This document shows positions 38,201 through 49,400 of a DNA stretch of 64,000 nucleotides, piece by piece (position 1 is the first letter of the stretch; each line of letters opens with the position of its first letter). Both the position numbers and the translations under genes were made by a program. Below the pieces are notes generated by a model. It did no database searches and was not told where the DNA came from. It saw nothing but the letters and a program-made list of their open reading frames with translations. This DNA comes from Xiphophorus maculatus. Its lineage: Eukaryota > Chordata > Actinopteri > Cyprinodontiformes > Poeciliidae. The DNA is taken from contig NC_036447.1 of the NCBI RefSeq assembly GCF_002775205.1, positions 7,800,501 through 7,864,500 on the forward strand, given 5' to 3'.

Positions 38201-39651
38201 GCGGAGAGCCTGCATGTCGGGATCCTGGGGCGAAGTGGAGAGAGCGGTTCCTTTTTTCCCTTTTATCAAGGATCAGCCCTTTAAGGTACCAGAATCTCTG
38301 CAGAAATCCGAAGATGTCTTTTGCAGTACTTGTGGCGGACATTTTGTAACTTTCATAAAATATATTTTTTATATATTTGTTCAATCTGTCACCATGTTGC
38401 AATATGAGACAGATAATCTAAAAAGATCGATCTCTTTGGCCTTCTACTATGTTACTGGAAACAACCAATCAGAGCTAGGAGAAGGAGTGTCTTAGTGCTG
38501 TCAATCATGTTTGTGTATGTGCTGCTCACATCCTCCTCCTGTCTCTCTGGTTCACCACAACGGTGTATGTGATGAATGCTCAAGCTAGTTTTTCTGGAAC
38601 AGCAAGTTGTTTCTCTGTCTGTAGCACATTGAGCAGCATGCACATGAGGGTCATTGACAGCACCAAGTCACTCTTCCTGGCCCTGATTGGTTGTTTTTGA
38701 GCGGGAGCAGTGCATAGTTGCACTGAAATACATTTTTCCACAGATTATCTGTTTCATATTAACCTGTCACAACATGGTGACAGCTTCAACAAATATGTAA
38801 AAACATACTGTGTAAAAGTTAAATGAAGAAAAACTCTTTAACACGCAGTTAAAATATTGTAACGATAAAAAGACAACATGAAGCACAGAATCCTACTGGT
38901 ATAGATAGTGAATTTAGAGAAATTAGTTATTTAATGCAGATATAAAATGTCTGAAGTGAAGCTAATAAGCTGTTTATTGTTTTTTTTTGTCTGAATTATT
39001 TCTATAAATTGGATATTTAAAATCATCAGGGTACATATTACCTAATGACAGTTTTTCTCGAGTTTAAACAATTAATCAGATGAATCAATTATCCAATCGC
39101 CGTATTTGGGTCACTGCAGATAGAAAAAAAGGAGTAAATCTCCACCAAAGAACTCTGAAATTCTGAGATCAATCTTGAAATTAATCAAGAGGTTTTGGCA
39201 AAAATGTGCCAAAACCTCTTGTGCCAAAAATGTGCCAAAAAAGTCTGTGAAGTATTTTCATGTAAAATGTCTGATTGGGGTGAAGAAGACGCCCTGCAGC
39301 CTCATCTTCAGTTTCATGGAGATGCTCCTCAGTTGACAATTATTGAAATAATTGTCAACTGATTTAGTAGCTGATCATTTGATAACTGGAGTATACAGAC
39401 TCAAAAGAAAAATAAACAAGAAAAAACATGTCAGGCTGTTTTGAGTCTATTGTTGCTGCTGTGTTCAGGTTTTATAGGGAACAGAACTGAACTGGTTCTG
39501 TCTCCAGGTTGAGATCCGCTGCGAACACGGCAGATTTCAAGCGCTTGTGGACGGACAGCAGCTGTTTAGCTTTCAGCACAGAGTTCTGCCGCTCAGCCAC
39601 GTCGACACTTTATGGATCAAAGGCAGCTTAAAAATCACAAAACTTGCCTAA
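32286..39651 (+). CDS. lgalsl: galectin-related protein (LGALSL family), five coding exons
   Basis: Exons are 32286-32330, 34575-34658, 36901-36989, 38105-38285 and 39508-39651, giving 180 aa (human LGALSL is 172). The first 43 residues are a poorly conserved tail. One galectin fold follows: [17 protein letters not shown], then [39 protein letters not shown] and LKITKLA at the end. The family is known for having lost the residues that bind beta-galactosides; here the HxNPR site reads E-L-C-V-R. Unlike human LGALSL, this copy keeps Arg at the third key position and has Trp in SGSWGEVER, where sugar-binding galectins have their stacking Trp. It is likely cytosolic (no signal peptide) and its function is unknown. 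Teleosts keep two copies; which one this is is unclear. Confidence 0.92.
32624..32878 (-). mobile_element. SINE-like repeat with pol III boxes
   Basis: On the minus strand it begins GGGCTGCACAGTGGCGCAGT, has the B-box GGTTCGATTCC and continues through CTCCGGCTTCCTCC to TCCATCCATCCATTTTC. It lies in lgalsl intron 1. Confidence 0.7.
33365..34085. repeat. interspersed repeat family D, copy 2, interrupted by a MITE
   Basis: ATTACTCAAGTAAGAGTAGC near the left and AGATTACTCAGATAAAAGTA near the right belong to the family seen at 18260 and 57950. The middle is split by the GGTGCAC-ended element at 33788-33957. Confidence 0.55.
33788..33957. mobile_element. short hAT-like MITE nested in family D
   Basis: It begins GTGGTGCACAATATATCGGC and ends CATATTGGTGCATCCCTAG. 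The ends are related to 7983 and 12771, but the element is shorter and the interior differs. It has no coding content. Confidence 0.6.
34795..35358. mobile_element. palindromic MITE family A, two joined copies (copy 3)
   Basis: A first left half starts ACTACAAAAACACTAAATC. A second complete element starts CTGCAAAAACACAAAATC near 34961 and ends AAGATTTTGTGTTTGTG. One copy seems to have inserted in or beside another. It lies in lgalsl intron 2. Confidence 0.75.
37178..37970 (+). mobile_element. MITE family B (CACTGTAAAACAT ends), full copy
   Basis: It starts CACTGTAAAACATTTGAAG and ends CTCAAATGTTTTACAGTG, an inverted terminal match. The 793-bp interior includes CAGATCAATGTAACGCTCTT and AGCATTCTGGGAAATAG. 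It lies in lgalsl intron 3, about 130 bases before exon 4. Other copies are at 41780, 48140 and 52360. Confidence 0.85.
38365..38806. mobile_element. MITE with long imperfect inverted ends
   Basis: The left side (ATATTTGTTCAATCTGTCAC, then CATGTTG and ACAGATAATCT) is the reverse complement of the right side (AGATTATCTG, CATGGTGACAG, CAACAAATATG) over about 50 imperfect bases. It sits 80 bases past the donor of lgalsl exon 4. Confidence 0.75.
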
Positions 39652-41492
39652 AACAAAAGACTTTTAGACTTTTACTCTTCAGAAGATCACAGACGTTTAT
39701 ATTTATCCAAAAATGCTTTTATATGTGTTTAAAATTGTTCTACTTTTGGCTTACTTTGTTGATATAGTTTTCTGTTTTTAGTTGTGAACCTCATCATCAC
39801 TACTGACTTCAATCTGATTTTTATTTGAAAAATCTAATAATTAGCTCATGTTTTCTCTCAAAATTACAGTTTCATTGCTTTTTGTTATTTTACGTTCTAC
39901 TTTGGCTACAAACATTATTCTTTTGTTTTTTATTCTTCCAATCATAATTCATGAACACTACATACTTTCTGACTTTACAAATTAAACTTTCTCTACTACA
40001 TTGAAACTTCACTGCTAATATGAAGATACTGTTGGGTTTACTACCTCAGTCCAGTTATTCATTACCAAATTAGATTTCTTTACTTTTAAAATGTAACCTC
40101 TTTGTTTTATTTTATGCAATTGCACAATAAAACTAGTTTTGATGTTTGCATTATAGGAGATTCAGGTGAAAATTGTCATTCTTTGCACAGATTTCAATGT
40201 GTCATGTCTTTTTATATTTTGTAAAATAAATAAATGATTAAATGTCTGTTTCTGGGTGGATGAAATATTGTTATTATAATATATTCAGTTTACTTTTTTT
40301 TAAAAACAAAAGTTGTAATACATGTAACAACGTGCTCGGCTTCAACATTAATGATGCCCAAATTCATCAGTCTTCAGTAGCTATTGATGGTATTCGGAGC
40401 TGATAGGTCTCTTTTTTGGACATGGGACAAACTAAACGAAACAGAAAATTAAATGTTGAATAGAATAATAATATACATCCTTCAAATATGCTCAAAATCT
40501 AAATATTTTTTTGTTTTTCTGTTTTTCACTGTGCTGCAGTTTGCAGCAGAATCTTTTATATTTTCATCATGATGTAACATTTTCAGGGTTTTGCAGGCTG
40601 CATGTCTTTGTAATGTAAAGCACACAACAGGAAATGTGTAAACTGGTGTGTAATTACGGCGGCATGTTAGGCTATTGTAGATAGGGGGAAAAAATGCACA
40701 TTTTTGCCAAAACCTCTTGATTAATTTCGAGATTGATCTCAGAATTTCAGAATTCTTTGGTGGAGATTTACTCCTTTTTTTCTATCTGCAATGACCCAAA
40801 TACGGCGTCGTAGCGGAACAAAAATAATTTTCTGATAAACTGGAAATACACCGTACCCCGGTTTGGCCAGCAGGTGGCAGTAGACAGCTTCCGCACTTGT
40901 AAATTGATATTTGAACTAAAATTTAGGAGATAGCATTACAACTTTAACCCTTTGAAATCTCACGATAGTCATTATAAATAAAATCTATAGTATTTTTGGT
41001 CTCTTCCTATTTTCATCAACTTATTCTGTTGTGTTATCGTTTTTGTAAAGCACTCACTATGGCGCACTTTTAAACCTGTTTTTAAAAGTGCTATGCCAAT
41101 AAATTTGACAAATTTGACATTAAAGTGTACAAAGATATTTGGAATAGAAACTAGATAAAATACTTGGTAAGTTTTTGAGATTTGTGGCTCCGTCAATATA
41201 TTAAGCAATAAAATATTGCTCTGTTTTATGTTCTGTACCTAAGAAAAAGCTTAGGGAGCTCCCCTGGTTATTGAATAATTTCATTCTAGAATATGTGTAG
41301 TTTTGCCTTTTTCAACCCCCCCCAAAAAAAAAAAAAAAAATAATGACACCCGCGTTAAGAAAACATGCAGTACCAAATGACAAATAAAAGTTCACAGTCT
41401 GTGAAGTATTCTCATGTAAAATGTCTGATTGGGGTGAAGAAGACGCCCTGCAGCCTCATCTTCTTCAGTTTCATGGAGATGCTCCTCTATTA
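39105..41492. repeat. paired inverted and direct repeats around the last lgalsl exon
   Basis: Block 39108-39205 is inverted at about 40704-40800 (shared GGAGTAAATCTCCACCAAAG and CAAGAGGTTTTGGCAAAAAT, in opposite orientations). Block 39241-39331 is repeated directly at 41395-41490 (shared TGTCTGATTGGGGTGAAGAA). Exon 5 and its UTR lie between the inverted pair. Confidence 0.85.
39652..40155 (+). other. lgalsl: lgalsl 3' untranslated region
   Basis: AT-rich sequence from the stop codon to AATAAA at 40126-40131. A later AATAAA lies near 40228. Confidence 0.65.
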
Positions 41493-41779
41493 TCACCTCC
41501 TGTCTTCCTCTCATCCATAATACAGCACAGTCACAGTTCACTGACCTGCTTTACACTCCCATCAGCCCTGCCTGCATCATCACACTGTGTGTGTGTGTGT
41601 GTGTGGGATCATACTTGTATTACTTGCTCCACAAGAGTGTGGGTTTGTTTACACAGGCACAATTTAGGGGGTCCTCTTCATTTCAGAGGACACTGAGGTG
41701 CATTCACTGTTCAGTGGGAAAAGTTGGTTAAGCTTCAGGGGAGCGGATTGGTAAACTGATGTCAGGTCTGTTGAAACGT

Positions 41780-42101
41780 TCACTTGTCTTAATAAAACAC
41801 AAGAGTCAGATCAATGTAACGCTCTTCCATCTCAGGATACAATAACATGCCGCTAAGCATTCTGGGAAATGGTTCCCACTCCTGTTTTTTTCTACTTTCA
41901 GTTTTTTAAGTGTTAACCTAAAAAGTCCAGTATATTCAACTCTTGGAGGTTTGACAAAATTAATAAAAAATCAAAACAACTGTAAGTTTATCTTTCACAA
42001 ACTCACATTTAGGTCCAAAATCTAAAACTTGATACATTTATTTGACTTAAAGAGTGGAAGACAGTAGGCATAACTAAATGCGGCTCAAATGTTTTACAGT
42101 G
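41780..42101 (+). mobile_element. MITE family B, 5'-truncated copy
   Basis: It covers only the right half of the 37178 element, from TTAATAAAACACAAGAGTC to CTCAAATGTTTTACAGTG. Confidence 0.8.
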
Positions 42102-42649
42102 TAGTGCCATTTCAGGTGGGTACATCTGCATGTAAAAACCTGTTATGTATCATCAGTCATGTATTTGTAGTAGTTTTGGGATGGGTATTCATCAAGTCTT
42201 GTACCCAGCAGGTCAAACCACCTCCGTTGTTTTACCCGCTGAGCTCTGAGCAGATGGAGACCAACGTTGACAGGACTGGGTTTGTTTTGATAATTTACTA
42301 AATAGAGAAAATCAGAGCAATTTGAGCAACAAAAATTCGACTAGTCCCTGTGAGAGTTAAAGCAGTTCATTAACACCTTGCTAACTGTTCCCTATACCTT
42401 TTCTAGTGTGTTAAGCAGGATGTGACCTCTTCACACCCTCAAGCTTTTACTTGATATCTTAACTAATGAAATATTCAAATGTCAACACATCTTGTCTCAT
42501 TTTGTGTCTCTGCTGCAGTTGTTTTGTGTTTCCTTCACTGAAATGAAGGAAGCAGAAAATGTGATACAGTCACGTCAGCTCTCTGAAAGTAATGTATATA
42601 AAAAAGCTATAAATAAAATAAACATTAAAGTATGAAACAGGAGAAAAAA

Positions 42650-43452
42650 ACAAGTCTCAAAATAAAAAAGTTTTATTTTAAATGAGCTCCTCAATTTTAA
42701 GTTACAAAAAAATCTACAAAAAACCCCAAATCACCATACGATATTATAATTTACACCAAATTTTACATAATTTTAAAGGTTATATTGAAAACTGCTATAA
42801 CAGTATACATATAAAAAAATCTTTAAAAAACTACAGCACTGTATTACCATGAAGAATTCCCAAATTATTGTGTTTTAGTTAGAGAAAATGAGCGAAAATG
42901 TAAATATATAAATTTTTAATTGACATATCGGGCAGTAAAAAGCAGCATCTGGCAAAAATTAAACCTTATATTTAACGTACTTGCATATGTATAAATATAA
43001 CAAATGTTATATTTAACATTAAGCAAGTTAATGTACTGGTATTTCTAGAGTGTATAAAAAACCCATCATAATTCAATCATATAGTATAACTTTAACCTTA
43101 GCATTAGGGAACTTTGATCAAAAGTTTAAAATATTTTGGAAATGTTTTTGAAGTAAATATTTGAACAAATTGGGTTACGGTTAATAGTCACATCTGTTTA
43201 AATGAGTCAGTTTATGTTTATAAAGTAACTGTGTGGAACCAGCCATCTGGGTCAGCTGGGCGCTCACGTTGTTCATCTCCAAGCTGAGAAGCTGCAATAA
43301 AACAGATGTTGCTTCAAGGCTTCCGCAGAAAAACTGTAAATTGGCGACCTCCAGCATTCCCATCATGTCAGCAGGCCACAGTTTTATGTTCAGCAATAAA
43401 AAAGTCAGTTCTGTCCGTTCACATCTCGTGAGGCTGCGTCAGGAGGAAAAGT
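42650..43452 (-). other. mal: mal 3' untranslated region
   Basis: AT-rich sequence downstream of the stop on the minus strand. A minus-strand AATAAA (TTTATT at 42672-42677) is a plausible end. Confidence 0.5.
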
Positions 43453-46400
43453 TTAGAAAGATTTCCATCGCATAGCCGACAGTATTGTGTGGACGAAGTA
43501 GAGCAGAGTTGCTACATAGGAGAAAACCTGAAAAGAAGAAAAATAGTTCAGACAGTTCAGATTTACTATCACCTGTAGAAAAAAAACGGTTCATCATCGT
43601 GATGTTGTTTTCGTAGATGCTAAGCTAATTTTATCACTTCAAACAACATAAACATTCACGTAGGTGGATTGACAAAACGTAAATCTTTTTAGCTTCTTAG
43701 TTTTCCTTCAAATGTAAGGATTTATTTATTTTCTACCAAGCTCACTGTTGTTTTTCTACAACATGTAAAGAAACTGTTTCCAATAGCAACTTAACAGAAC
43801 TTCAAAACATCCATGCTAGTCCTTAAGCTAATGTTTAGCTAGTTGTTCACTACTTCTGTGTCATCATCCTAAAGCTGAAAGTGTTTCAAATATAAACATC
43901 TTAGAAATGTTTATATTTTTAAAATGTAAAATTTTCTTAATTATTTTACATTTTAAAATATTTTACATGAAACAGTTTTTAAAATTGTTCATTTTAAAAA
44001 TGAAAAAAGTAAAATGTAACTTTCAGAAAATTAATTTTTTTTTTCATTTTAAATTTTTTTAAAATATTTTTAAAATTGTACGTTTTCTGACATGAATTGC
44101 ACACTTCATGTAGCTATGTAACAACATGAACACATTTAATAAAAGGTGAACAAGTAGGCCTTACTCCAGAACAGATTTCTTCTATAACAGATTTTCTTTG
44201 GTCAACATTAACTTATTTTCCAAGTCAAGTTTTCCAGAAATAGTTTAATTTCGCTTATGTACCACAATTTCCTCCATAAATACAGCATACTTACAACCGC
44301 AGAGATATCCAGCTTGTACTCTTTAATGAGGGGATCGGATTTTAAGTCCATGGTCACTTTAGCCAGAGCAACTGAGGCGCTGAGGTAGAAGGCAGTGGCA
44401 ATGAAGTGATAGATAAAGTCCTGATGGAGGAAGATGGAAGAGAAGAGCACAGAATGAGAGAAATGTTTCTTATAGAAAATCAAATAAACATAAAATGTGA
44501 TGATATGTTTACATTTGAGAAAGTTCATAATAAAAAAAAATCACAAATGCCAAAAGCTTGTCTGAATACACATAGCTGCCAGTTTATTAGTTATGACTTG
44601 CTATTATATTTTGCTTTCAAGATTTCCTTAATTCATCTTTCCACAGATGCAAAAGGTGAAGCGTGTTTTATTGTTGTTTTGTTTTATTTTGGTTCAGATC
44701 TCCATGATTTCTCATCCTAACATTTTCAAAAGTCACTCCACTGCGTTGAGATCTGGTGACTTTGGAAGTTTATTTATTTTTGTGTTCAAGAATCCAGATC
44801 AGCAGTTTCTAACATCTCAGACCAGCAACAATACCAAGTTCAGAGTCGCTATAAACCCTCTTATGTCACCAATCTGAGGCTTTGTTTGATCTCCAGCAAG
44901 TCTGGACTTGGAGATAAGTTTGATGTCACACCCGATTTAACACGTTCCAGTTCACATACTCTGAAAAGTCAGGATTTCAACATGGCAACGCCCAAGTAGA
45001 CACTGTTCATCATCATATCATCATAGCTTACTAATGTTAATGCGAGAAGCGGCCATATTGAAACACAAAGTCGGAGTGAATGTCCGACTTCCCAGTGAGA
45101 AAATCCAGTTGATTTTTCCTACTGGGAAGTTTCCGAGTTCACATTGAACGCACCATAGATGTGGCAATTTATTGTTTGTGTTAACAAGCAGTTGAACAGG
45201 TGTGCATCATAAAGTGGCCGTTAAGTGAATGTCCTGGATTTATGCGCTGCAAAAACACAAAATCTCACCAAGTATTTTTATCTAGCTTCTGCTGAAAATA
45301 TCTTAGTACAGTAGAAACAAGGCAAAACTAATTTATGAGTAACTTTTCAGCAAGATATATGAGCTTATTGTAAGGAAACAATTCTTAAATATTGATGAAA
45401 AAGTTATAGTTCCACTGGCAGATTATTTTTCTTATAACAAGACATTAATCTTAAGTTAAAAGTGAAATAATCTAGTATTTTCTTCATCAATATTAAAAAA
45501 CTATTTACTTAAAGCAAGCTGATATGTCTTGCTGAAAAGCTGCTTGTAAATTAGTTTTGTCTTGCACTAAAATCTAGACACAAAATACTTTTTGTGTGAT
45601 TTTATGTTGAATGCAACATCAAATGTTAAACCTAAAGTTTTTTTTTAACTTAACCAGATGTTGGAATACTTTTAAAAAATAAAACAGTTTTTAATGTAAT
45701 TTAGTGCTAGAAAAATCTTCAAAATATCTAGCAGCTTTTGCCTGCAGCACATTAATTGAAATGAACAACTGACTGGCTGATAACTTCTCAAAAAGTAAGT
45801 GAATTTGTACAGGTCACTAAAAAAAGAGTTTGCTGTGTTGTTTTTTCTGTCAGTGATTACTTACTGCAGTTGCCCAGCCGCTGGAGTTGCCGTGGGAACC
45901 GCAGGCGAACACCACCAACCAGATGAAGGTCATGACGAAGCAAAAGACTGAGACAAACATGACCCAGCCCTGAGGGTTGTATGGTACCACATACGTGCAC
46001 GCCACCAGGATCCACACCAGACCTCCGAAGATCTGCAGGCACACCAGGGAGACATTAGACGGCACTGAACACAACGCTTTCTGCAGAAAGACCTCTTCAT
46101 TTCCTCATTCGTGGGTTGTTGTTGTAAAAGATGGAATGTGGTCTGACTAATGGACGCAAACCACAGAAGACTAATGAAAGTTTACCTTTAACAGGGAAAA
46201 CATTGTAAGAAACCCTGTCATGTTCTCAAAGGTATTTACACGCTCAGTTGGTGATTACAGTGCAGTGGTGTCAGAGAGAAGGATCCTGTCCAAGGTGCAG
46301 GACATCTTGGACAACGAGTCTCATCCACTCCATGACTTGCTGGCCTGATACAGGCAGCTTCAGCCAGAGACTCATTTTGCCAAAGTGCACCACAGAGCGC

Positions 46401-49400
46401 CACAGAAAGTCATTTCTGCCTGTAGCCATCAGGCTTTACGATGCCCAAGTCTGTGCTAATTGATTACATTTTTTTCTGTGCTCCTTTATAGCTTATTTAT
46501 TGATTAATATATTGCATGTGATTGCTTGCTATTTATTTATTTGCTTATATCTAGTCATTTTGAACTATTCACTCTTAGGTATATAAATATATTTTACAAA
46601 CTTTGTATTTATCACCTACGATGGAGTAGCTTTCAACAAATAAGCAATTTCCCCTGAGGGATCAATAAAGTATATTCTATTCTGTTCTAAAACAGAAAAT
46701 CTTACCAAGTATTTTTGTCTAGTTTCTGTCACAAATATCGTAGTAAACTCAACAAAACAGAACTAACTTATCAATAACTTTTCAGCAAGATGTACAGGCT
46801 TATTTTGAGTGAATAAATTCTTGATATTGATGAAAAAGTTCTAGATCCACAGGCAGATTTTTTCACTTATAACAGGGGAAAATGTCTTGTTATAAGAAAA
46901 ATAATCTGCAAGTGAAACTAGAACTTTTTCATCAATATTAAGGAATTATTTACTTAAAACAAGTTCCTATATCTTGCTGAAAAGTTACTTGTAAGTTAGT
47001 TTTGTCCTATTTCAAGTGATCTAATATATTTGCAACAGAAACTAGACAAACATTCTTGGTAGGATTTTATGTTTTTGCAGTGCACTCACTGAACTCTGAC
47101 AAAACTTTAAAGCATGCACTGCAAAAACCCAAAATCTTACTGAGTATTTTTGGTTTAGTTTCTAGTTCAAATATCTGAGTTCACTTGAAATAAGACAAAA
47201 CTAACTTATAAACAACTTTTCAACAAGAAATCTGAGCTTTTTTAAAAGTAAATAATTCCTTAATATTGACAAAAAAAAGTTCTAGTTTCAGTGGCAGATT
47301 GTTTCACTTATAACAAAATATTTTTCAGATATTTTTTGTGAAATAATCTGTCAGTGGAACTAAAACGTTTTCATCAATATTATGGAATTACTTACTTAAA
47401 ACAAGCAGATATGTCTTATCAAAAGTTACTTGTAAGTTAGTTTTGTCTTATTTCAAGCATAGTGAGATATTTGTACTAGAGAAACTAAACCAAAAATACT
47501 TGGTGAGATTTTGTGTTTTTGCAGTGTGGTGCTTTTTTTCCAAACTGTTTTTATATTTTCCACTCATATTGTTAAGCCAATCCATGTGTGTGTCTCTTTT
47601 TATAATTCTTTTGGGATGAGAATGATTGTCTTTCTCTGAAAACGATGAACATAAACAACAGCGCTCAGTTAAGTTCAGTCTTTCAAGGCCTCTGTTTCAG
47701 GATGCACAGCTTCAGTTTCCATCATTTTGTCCATCCTGTATTTCCAGCTCGCTCCGCAGCAGGGAGCCGGATGCCTCTGCCTTCGTTTATTCAACACCAC
47801 TAATGATTGACAGGCTGCATTATTCATGGGCGCCGACCCTCCTCCACCTGCTGCCGTTACAGTCCAACTCCACCTGCATGTTTGCTCTTTTTCTCTGCAG
47901 GTCCTTTTGAGTTCAACCTCCAGTTAAACGCAAAGGCGTCAGCAGCATTCCTCAACCTCACTTCCTTCTTACTAAAGTTAGAAGAGCTGGGTGGACATTT
48001 TTGTGGATTTTTGCTGACTCTCTTCCGTCTAACAGGGTTGATTGAGGAGTTAAATCTCCTCTAACTGTTTTTGACCTCTAACCCTTGATTTGATTAGCTC
48101 ACTAATTTTCCTTCTAACATTCCTCTGAGCGTTGACCTTCACTGTAAAACATCTGAGCTGCATTTAGTTGTGTCTACTATCTTCTACTCTTTAAGTCGAA
48201 TACATTTAAAGTTTTAGATTTTGAGCCTAAATGTGAGTTTGTGAAAGATAAACTTACTTTTTATTAATTTTGGCAAACCTCCAAGAGTTGAACAAACTGG
48301 AGTTTTTAGATTAGCAAAACTGAAAGAAGAAAAAGACAGGAGTGGGAACTATTTCCCAGAATGCTTAGCGGCTTGTTTCTGTATCATGAGATGGAAGAGC
48401 GCTACATTGATCTGACTCTTGTGTTTTATTAAGGCAAATGTTTATTTTAAAGCTTGAGGATAATGTCCTGTTCACACTAAATGTTTCTGAGCTGAATTCA
48501 TTGTGATGTTTAATAAAATTCATCATCAGATCAGAAATTTTGTTCATACAATTTGAAACAAGAATTTGTAAAGTAAAATAAGTTGTTATTTTAACTTGAT
48601 ATTGTGAGTAAAATAATAGAGAAATGTGGCTCTTTAGTTTTTTTCGTGCATATTGTGAAATAATTATTTGGATTAAATTACAACATTAAGTTAAAACTCA
48701 CAATTCAAGATTAATGAACTTAAAAAACAATGTTTAGACAACTTGTCTCTTGTTGTTAAATCAACTTCATGAACTTTAGTTTCTGAGTTAAAACCAAAAC
48801 AATTTTCTTGTCGACTTAAATTGCATTTTCAAGGCAGCAGGTGGATTTTCATTTTCAAGTTAAATCCCCTTTAGACCTCCTGACAGATTTGCAGGACAAT
48901 CACAATCAGAGACTGGCTACATTTAAAAAGTTTACACTATTAAAACTGATCAAATCTTTACACGGTCCTTTTAATGAGAAGTCAGAACAGGTTCTGCAGT
49001 GACTTCAAACAGCTCCCTCTCCTCCAGATGTCACTGCCGATCAGGTGGACAAAAATCTCTCAAAGTGTTCCTCATTCGCACCCCAAACACACCGTTACAT
49101 TATATTAATCGACTTGGCTGTACGTTTGTTGCCTGTGAGAAGAAAGATGGATCCAAACACACAACTTTCCAACTGCAAATCAACTGATCTTCCTATTCAG
49201 AGTGTAACTGACTAAACTTGTGGCCTTCATCAGCGTCATTTGAAGGATGAAGGCTGCAAACCGAAATGTGTTGGTCTGCATATTAAGTTGTTTCCTAGTC
49301 CTTCAAGTGTTGTTAATGTCTTTTGGGAGTCAGTAGAGTTGTTGCAGACACTTTTTTGGACTTTAATTGAGCCGCAGAAGGCTTTTATACATTCCCTCTC

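Noticed and set aside
41421-41696. Plus-strand 91-codon open frame starting MSDWGEED
   Set aside because: Its first part is a duplicated block shared with 39264, and its later part runs through a GT microsatellite; no domain is recognisable.
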